Position numbers and translations under genes: made by a program
Shown here: piece after piece, positions 33,198 through 35,716 of the stretch
Layout: every line of letters begins with the position of its first letter
Numbering within the stretch: position 1 is the first letter of the stretch
The notes under the pieces: model-generated
Told to the model about the DNA's origin: nothing
Database searches by the model: none
Seen by the model: the letters and a program-made list of their open reading frames with translations, nothing else
NCBI GenBank assembly: GCA_900313905.1
Contig: OMTG01000103.1
Span: forward strand, 1-35,716
Reading direction: 5' to 3'
Source: an uncultured Actinomycetes bacterium
GTDB lineage: Bacteria; Actinomycetota; Coriobacteriia; Coriobacteriales; Atopobiaceae
DNA length: 35,716 nt

Positions 33198-35166
33198 GGA
33201 TACGTACGGAAAGATAGCCCGGCAGCTCTTTGACGAGGAAGAGAGAAGAAGCGATGAGGCTCCTCAGACGGTCTCGCCGGAGTTTGCCAAGCGCTGCGAA
33301 GACATCATCAAGGCCCATTCCGACCTTATCGTCCTCTTCTCGGGAGATATGCGCCTGCGCCTTGTGACAGACGCGAAGGCAGAGCGCTTCGAGCTCAGGC
33401 CCGAGGAGCCTTCGCTTGTCGTGCCGCTTGCCTTCTTCCAGGAAGCGCCGTTCTCGGAGGACCGGTTCCTGTTCCATATCTACGAAGCGCTTGCGCTCTA
33501 CCCGGACTGGCGGGCGCACCCCGACCTCTCTCTCGCGCGCGAGAAGACGTTTCTGCCGGAGGCGCAGGAGCTCACGCAGGCAGTGCTCTCGCGTGTCCGA
33601 GAGCTGGGGCTTGAGGATGACAAGGCATACCAGCCAGATATCGTGATGCCGAACATGCAGGAGGCCGTGCTCGGCTTCCTCGATGCGGTAGATGAGTGGA
33701 CCTCGACCCTGATTGTGCGTCTCAGGGCTCCCCGCTATCTCGATGAGAGGGTTGCAGACGAGGTGGCGCGGATGCTTCTGTGGGAGGACCAGTTCCCTTC
33801 GGTACTCCATCCGAAGGAGCTTGCACCGCTTCTTGGCCCGTCGATTCTCCAGGCCGAGTGGTATGGAACAGAGTCGCTCGAAGAGCCTGAGATTGTGCAG
33901 CTCCTCAAGGAAAAGACGATGGGGGAAGAGCGGTTCTCCTTCGTGCGCGAAAACCTTCTGCGGCTTTCCGAGGAAGGTTCCGGCATCGAGGCACGAGATT
34001 CCTTCATCAGGACCTTCCTGCTTCCTGCCTGGCTTGACCTCATGAAGCGCGACATCGAGAAGAAGGAATACGGTGCCACAGAGGAGGAAGAGGCCGAAGG
34101 AGGCTCTGCCTCCCGGACGAAGCGTTCCCGCCGCCATGGTCCCGAGATGGCACAGGCCCAGAAGGAGGCTGCGCTCAAGAGCCTGAAGGCGGCACAGGAC
34201 GAACGGAGACATGCGGCATCCGCCCTCATAGAAGGTGTGCCTGATCTCTCTCCGTTTGGCGTCACGGCAGAAGACGAGAAGCTCTTCTCCCACTATGAGG
34301 CGCTTGTGCGTCCCGCACGAGCGCGCATGCGCCAGTTCTGGCATGAGCTCATAGGAGAGGCTGCCCAGGAGGTTTCCGTCAAGGTCGAGAGGACCCTTAC
34401 CGGCAAGCTCGATACGCATGCCGTGATAAATGGGTGGCCCTCGCTCGTGGAGGCAGAGCGGACTGATAACTACAGGAACCTTGCCTTCTTCAACTCCTCC
34501 GAGCTCCAGCGGCGCTATCACCAGCTGCCGAAGAAGCTCAAGGTCTCCTTCGTCGTGGACAATTCGGGATCGATGAGGTCAGGAAAGCTCGAGCCAGCGA
34601 GAGAGGCGCTCTCCGTTGTCCTGCTCTCGCTCGAGGACTTCTCCCGCTACCTTGCCGCGGCAGCGGCGAAGGCGCACGAGAAGATAGAGATAGAGACCGA
34701 GGTCTGGCTCTTCGGCACGCACCACAGGCAGGTGCTCTCCTTCAAGGACAAGGGACATAAGCGGAAGGCGGGACAGGTGCTCTCGGTTGCACGTCTTGCC
34801 GGCACTGATGGATCGACGAATGACGGAGCCTGCCTCAAAGAGATTGTTTCCGCCACAAGCCAGAAAGAGGTGCAGGAGCTCAAGTCCGGCCGTGAGGCGC
34901 ATCTCGTGTTCGAAGTGACGGATGGTGCATCGTCTTTCCCGGGAGCTGCGAAGAAGGCCGTAGATGAGCTCGAGAAGAAGGGCATCGAGATCCATGCAAT
35001 AGAGATTGGCCGTGCTGACGACAAGGAGGCGCAGACGGTCTTCTCATACATCTTCGGAGAGCGTGGTGTCTACCTCGGCGAGCGGGTGGACAAGCTGCCC
35101 GAAGAGCTCATGAAGCAGCTGCGTCAGGGTGTCTCCAAGGCATTCTTGAGTAGCAGGAGAGGGTAG
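33190..35166 (+). CDS. Large VWA-domain protein partnered with MoxR-like ATPase
   Basis: 658-residue cytoplasmic protein without signal peptide or membrane segment. A VWA domain covers about 450-645: the metal-ion-dependent adhesion site is complete with Asp457-x-Ser-x-Ser (VVDNSGSM), a Thr in GTDGSTND and an Asp in EVTDGASSF. The N-terminal 440 residues are mostly helical with a basic/acidic linker (SRTKRSRRHGPE) near 320 and no recognised domain. This layout resembles ViaA- and CobT/BchD-like VWA partners of MoxR ATPases, though it matches none closely by eye. It overlaps the preceding gene by 8 nt. It would present or recruit a target to the ATPase. Confidence 0.87.
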   Translation: MRKDTYGKIARQLFDEEERRSDEAPQTVSPEFAKRCEDIIKAHSDLIVLFSGDMRLRLVTDAKAERFELRPEEPSLVVPLAFFQEAPFSEDRFLFHIYEALALYPDWRAHPDLSLAREKTFLPEAQELTQAVLSRVRELGLEDDKAYQPDIVMPNMQEAVLGFLDAVDEWTSTLIVRLRAPRYLDERVADEVARMLLWEDQFPSVLHPKELAPLLGPSILQAEWYGTESLEEPEIVQLLKEKTMGEERFSFVRENLLRLSEEGSGIEARDSFIRTFLLPAWLDLMKRDIEKKEYGATEEEEAEGGSASRTKRSRRHGPEMAQAQKEAALKSLKAAQDERRHAASALIEGVPDLSPFGVTAEDEKLFSHYEALVRPARARMRQFWHELIGEAAQEVSVKVERTLTGKLDTHAVINGWPSLVEAERTDNYRNLAFFNSSELQRRYHQLPKKLKVSFVVDNSGSMRSGKLEPAREALSVVLLSLEDFSRYLAAAAAKAHEKIEIETEVWLFGTHHRQVLSFKDKGHKRKAGQVLSVARLAGTDGSTNDGACLKEIVSATSQKEVQELKSGREAHLVFEVTDGASSFPGAAKKAVDELEKKGIEIHAIEIGRADDKEAQTVFSYIFGERGVYLGERVDKLPEELMKQLRQGVSKAFLSSRRG

Positions 35167-35235
35167 AGCCGTTTCAGCTTCCAAGGATCGTATACTGTGC
35201 GCTGCGTCGAAGAAGCGCTCGTAAAGGTACGGTCC

Positions 35236-35716
35236 ATGGGAGAAGAACCGGTGCTCGATATATGGATGCTGGTCGAGATTCAGCGTGTCGGCAAGCCGCT
35301 GTATGAAAAGAGCGCTCTGGACTTCGGTGAGGGAGAGCGCGTCTTCCGCTTGGCTCAAGGTACATACGTCTCAGGCGATATCTGGCACGCGACATGGGAT
35401 GGATATCCTGCCTTGTGGCAGAAGGTCTGGCTGCTTGTGTCCAATGGTGTCATTGACGCGAGAGATCTTCTGGGCAAGCCCTTAAGCGATACGTCTGACC
35501 AGGCTTCCCTATCAGATGAAGCTCTGTCTCTCTGCTGGAGCAGAGAGACAGCAGCAGAGCTTGTCCCAGAACCTATAGGTGCGGCTGTGCTCGATGCAAT
35601 CGATAGGGCGGCCGACGAGCTCGACGATCGTGTCCAGCAGGAGTTCGCTTCCGGCGCGCCGGTCTTCAGGATCAATGATGCGGGCGACTATGTCGCGGAG
35701 AAGGACTGGAACGAAG
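35236..35716 (+). CDS. Unrecognised gene after the VWA gene, cut by the window end
   Basis: An open frame runs from ATG 35236 (AAAGG 8 nt upstream) to the end of the window, at least 160 residues. A GTG at 35197 with AAGGA 9 nt upstream is an alternative start in the same frame. The visible protein starts MGEEPVLDIWMLVEIQRVGK and is acidic, Trp-containing (DIWHATWDGYPALWQKVW) and mixed alpha/beta; no family is recognised. It follows the VWA stop by 69 bp with no terminator between, so it may be a fourth member of the AAA-X-VWA operon. Confidence 0.6.
   Translation, partial: MGEEPVLDIWMLVEIQRVGKPLYEKSALDFGEGERVFRLAQGTYVSGDIWHATWDGYPALWQKVWLLVSNGVIDARDLLGKPLSDTSDQASLSDEALSLCWSRETAAELVPEPIGAAVLDAIDRAADELDDRVQQEFASGAPVFRINDAGDYVAEKDWNE

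Noticed and set aside
35044-35358. Minus-strand open frame at the 3' end of the VWA gene
   Set aside because: It overlaps the VWA C-terminus and the plus-strand partial gene, both of which have good ribosome binding sites; no family is recognisable.

Overview
The window is high-GC, gene-dense bacterial DNA with strong Shine-Dalgarno sites, many stop/start overlaps and heavy use of AAG, CTC, ATC and GCC codons. The gene content suggests an anaerobic, probably gut-associated actinobacterium of the Coriobacteriia (Atopobiaceae/Eggerthellaceae-like): a labile-selenium molybdenum hydroxylase maturation set, a phloretin/DAPG-hydrolase-like enzyme, an oleate hydratase, a macrodomain-SirTM pair and several TetR-controlled redox genes. 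The taxonomic call is inference from gene content and composition; no rRNA or tRNA gene was seen.

Positions 1-13.3 kb form a selenium/molybdenum cofactor island. A first operon carries yedF, yqeB, selD and xdhC and ends in a strong terminator at 3869-3905. A second carries modA-modB-modC (molybdate uptake), moaA, a moaC-MOSC fusion, a MoeA-like molybdopterin-binding gene and mogA. yqeC lies convergent to mogA; their stop codons overlap in one CTAG. Divergent from yqeC come xpt, a DUF3343 putative Se/S carrier and a TIGR01977-type cysteine desulfurase. Together these could import molybdate, start cofactor synthesis, mobilise selenium, make selenophosphate and load Se/Mo onto a hydroxylase. The hydroxylase itself, molybdopterin synthase (MoaD/MoaE), the nucleotidyltransferases and selA/selB/selC are not in the window.

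Positions 13.3-19.5 kb hold three TetR regulators next to catabolic or redox genes. TetR-1 is divergent from a radical SAM enzyme across a palindromic operator. TetR-2 carries an in-frame amber codon in its first helix and faces about 500 bp of non-coding DNA rich in inverted repeats. TetR-3 lies between a DAPG/phloretin-hydrolase family gene and an SDR-cupin fusion whose catalytic lysine is replaced by asparagine.

Positions 19.5-30.6 kb are mixed: a DUF1801 protein, a GNAT acetyltransferase, an iron-type alcohol dehydrogenase broken by a frameshift at a C6 tract, a zinc macrodomain plus SirTM sirtuin pair, a SecB-like chaperone, a membrane-anchored GH25 muramidase, an acidic hypothetical protein, two divergent MFS transporters and an oleate hydratase.

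From 30.6 kb to the end there is a compact array: a MoxR-like AAA+ ATPase with an unusually long span between Walker A and Walker B, an uncharacterised coiled-coil/beta protein, a large protein with a C-terminal VWA domain and complete MIDAS, and an unrecognised gene running off the window. This AAA-X-VWA(-Y) module is the best candidate for a poorly described system.
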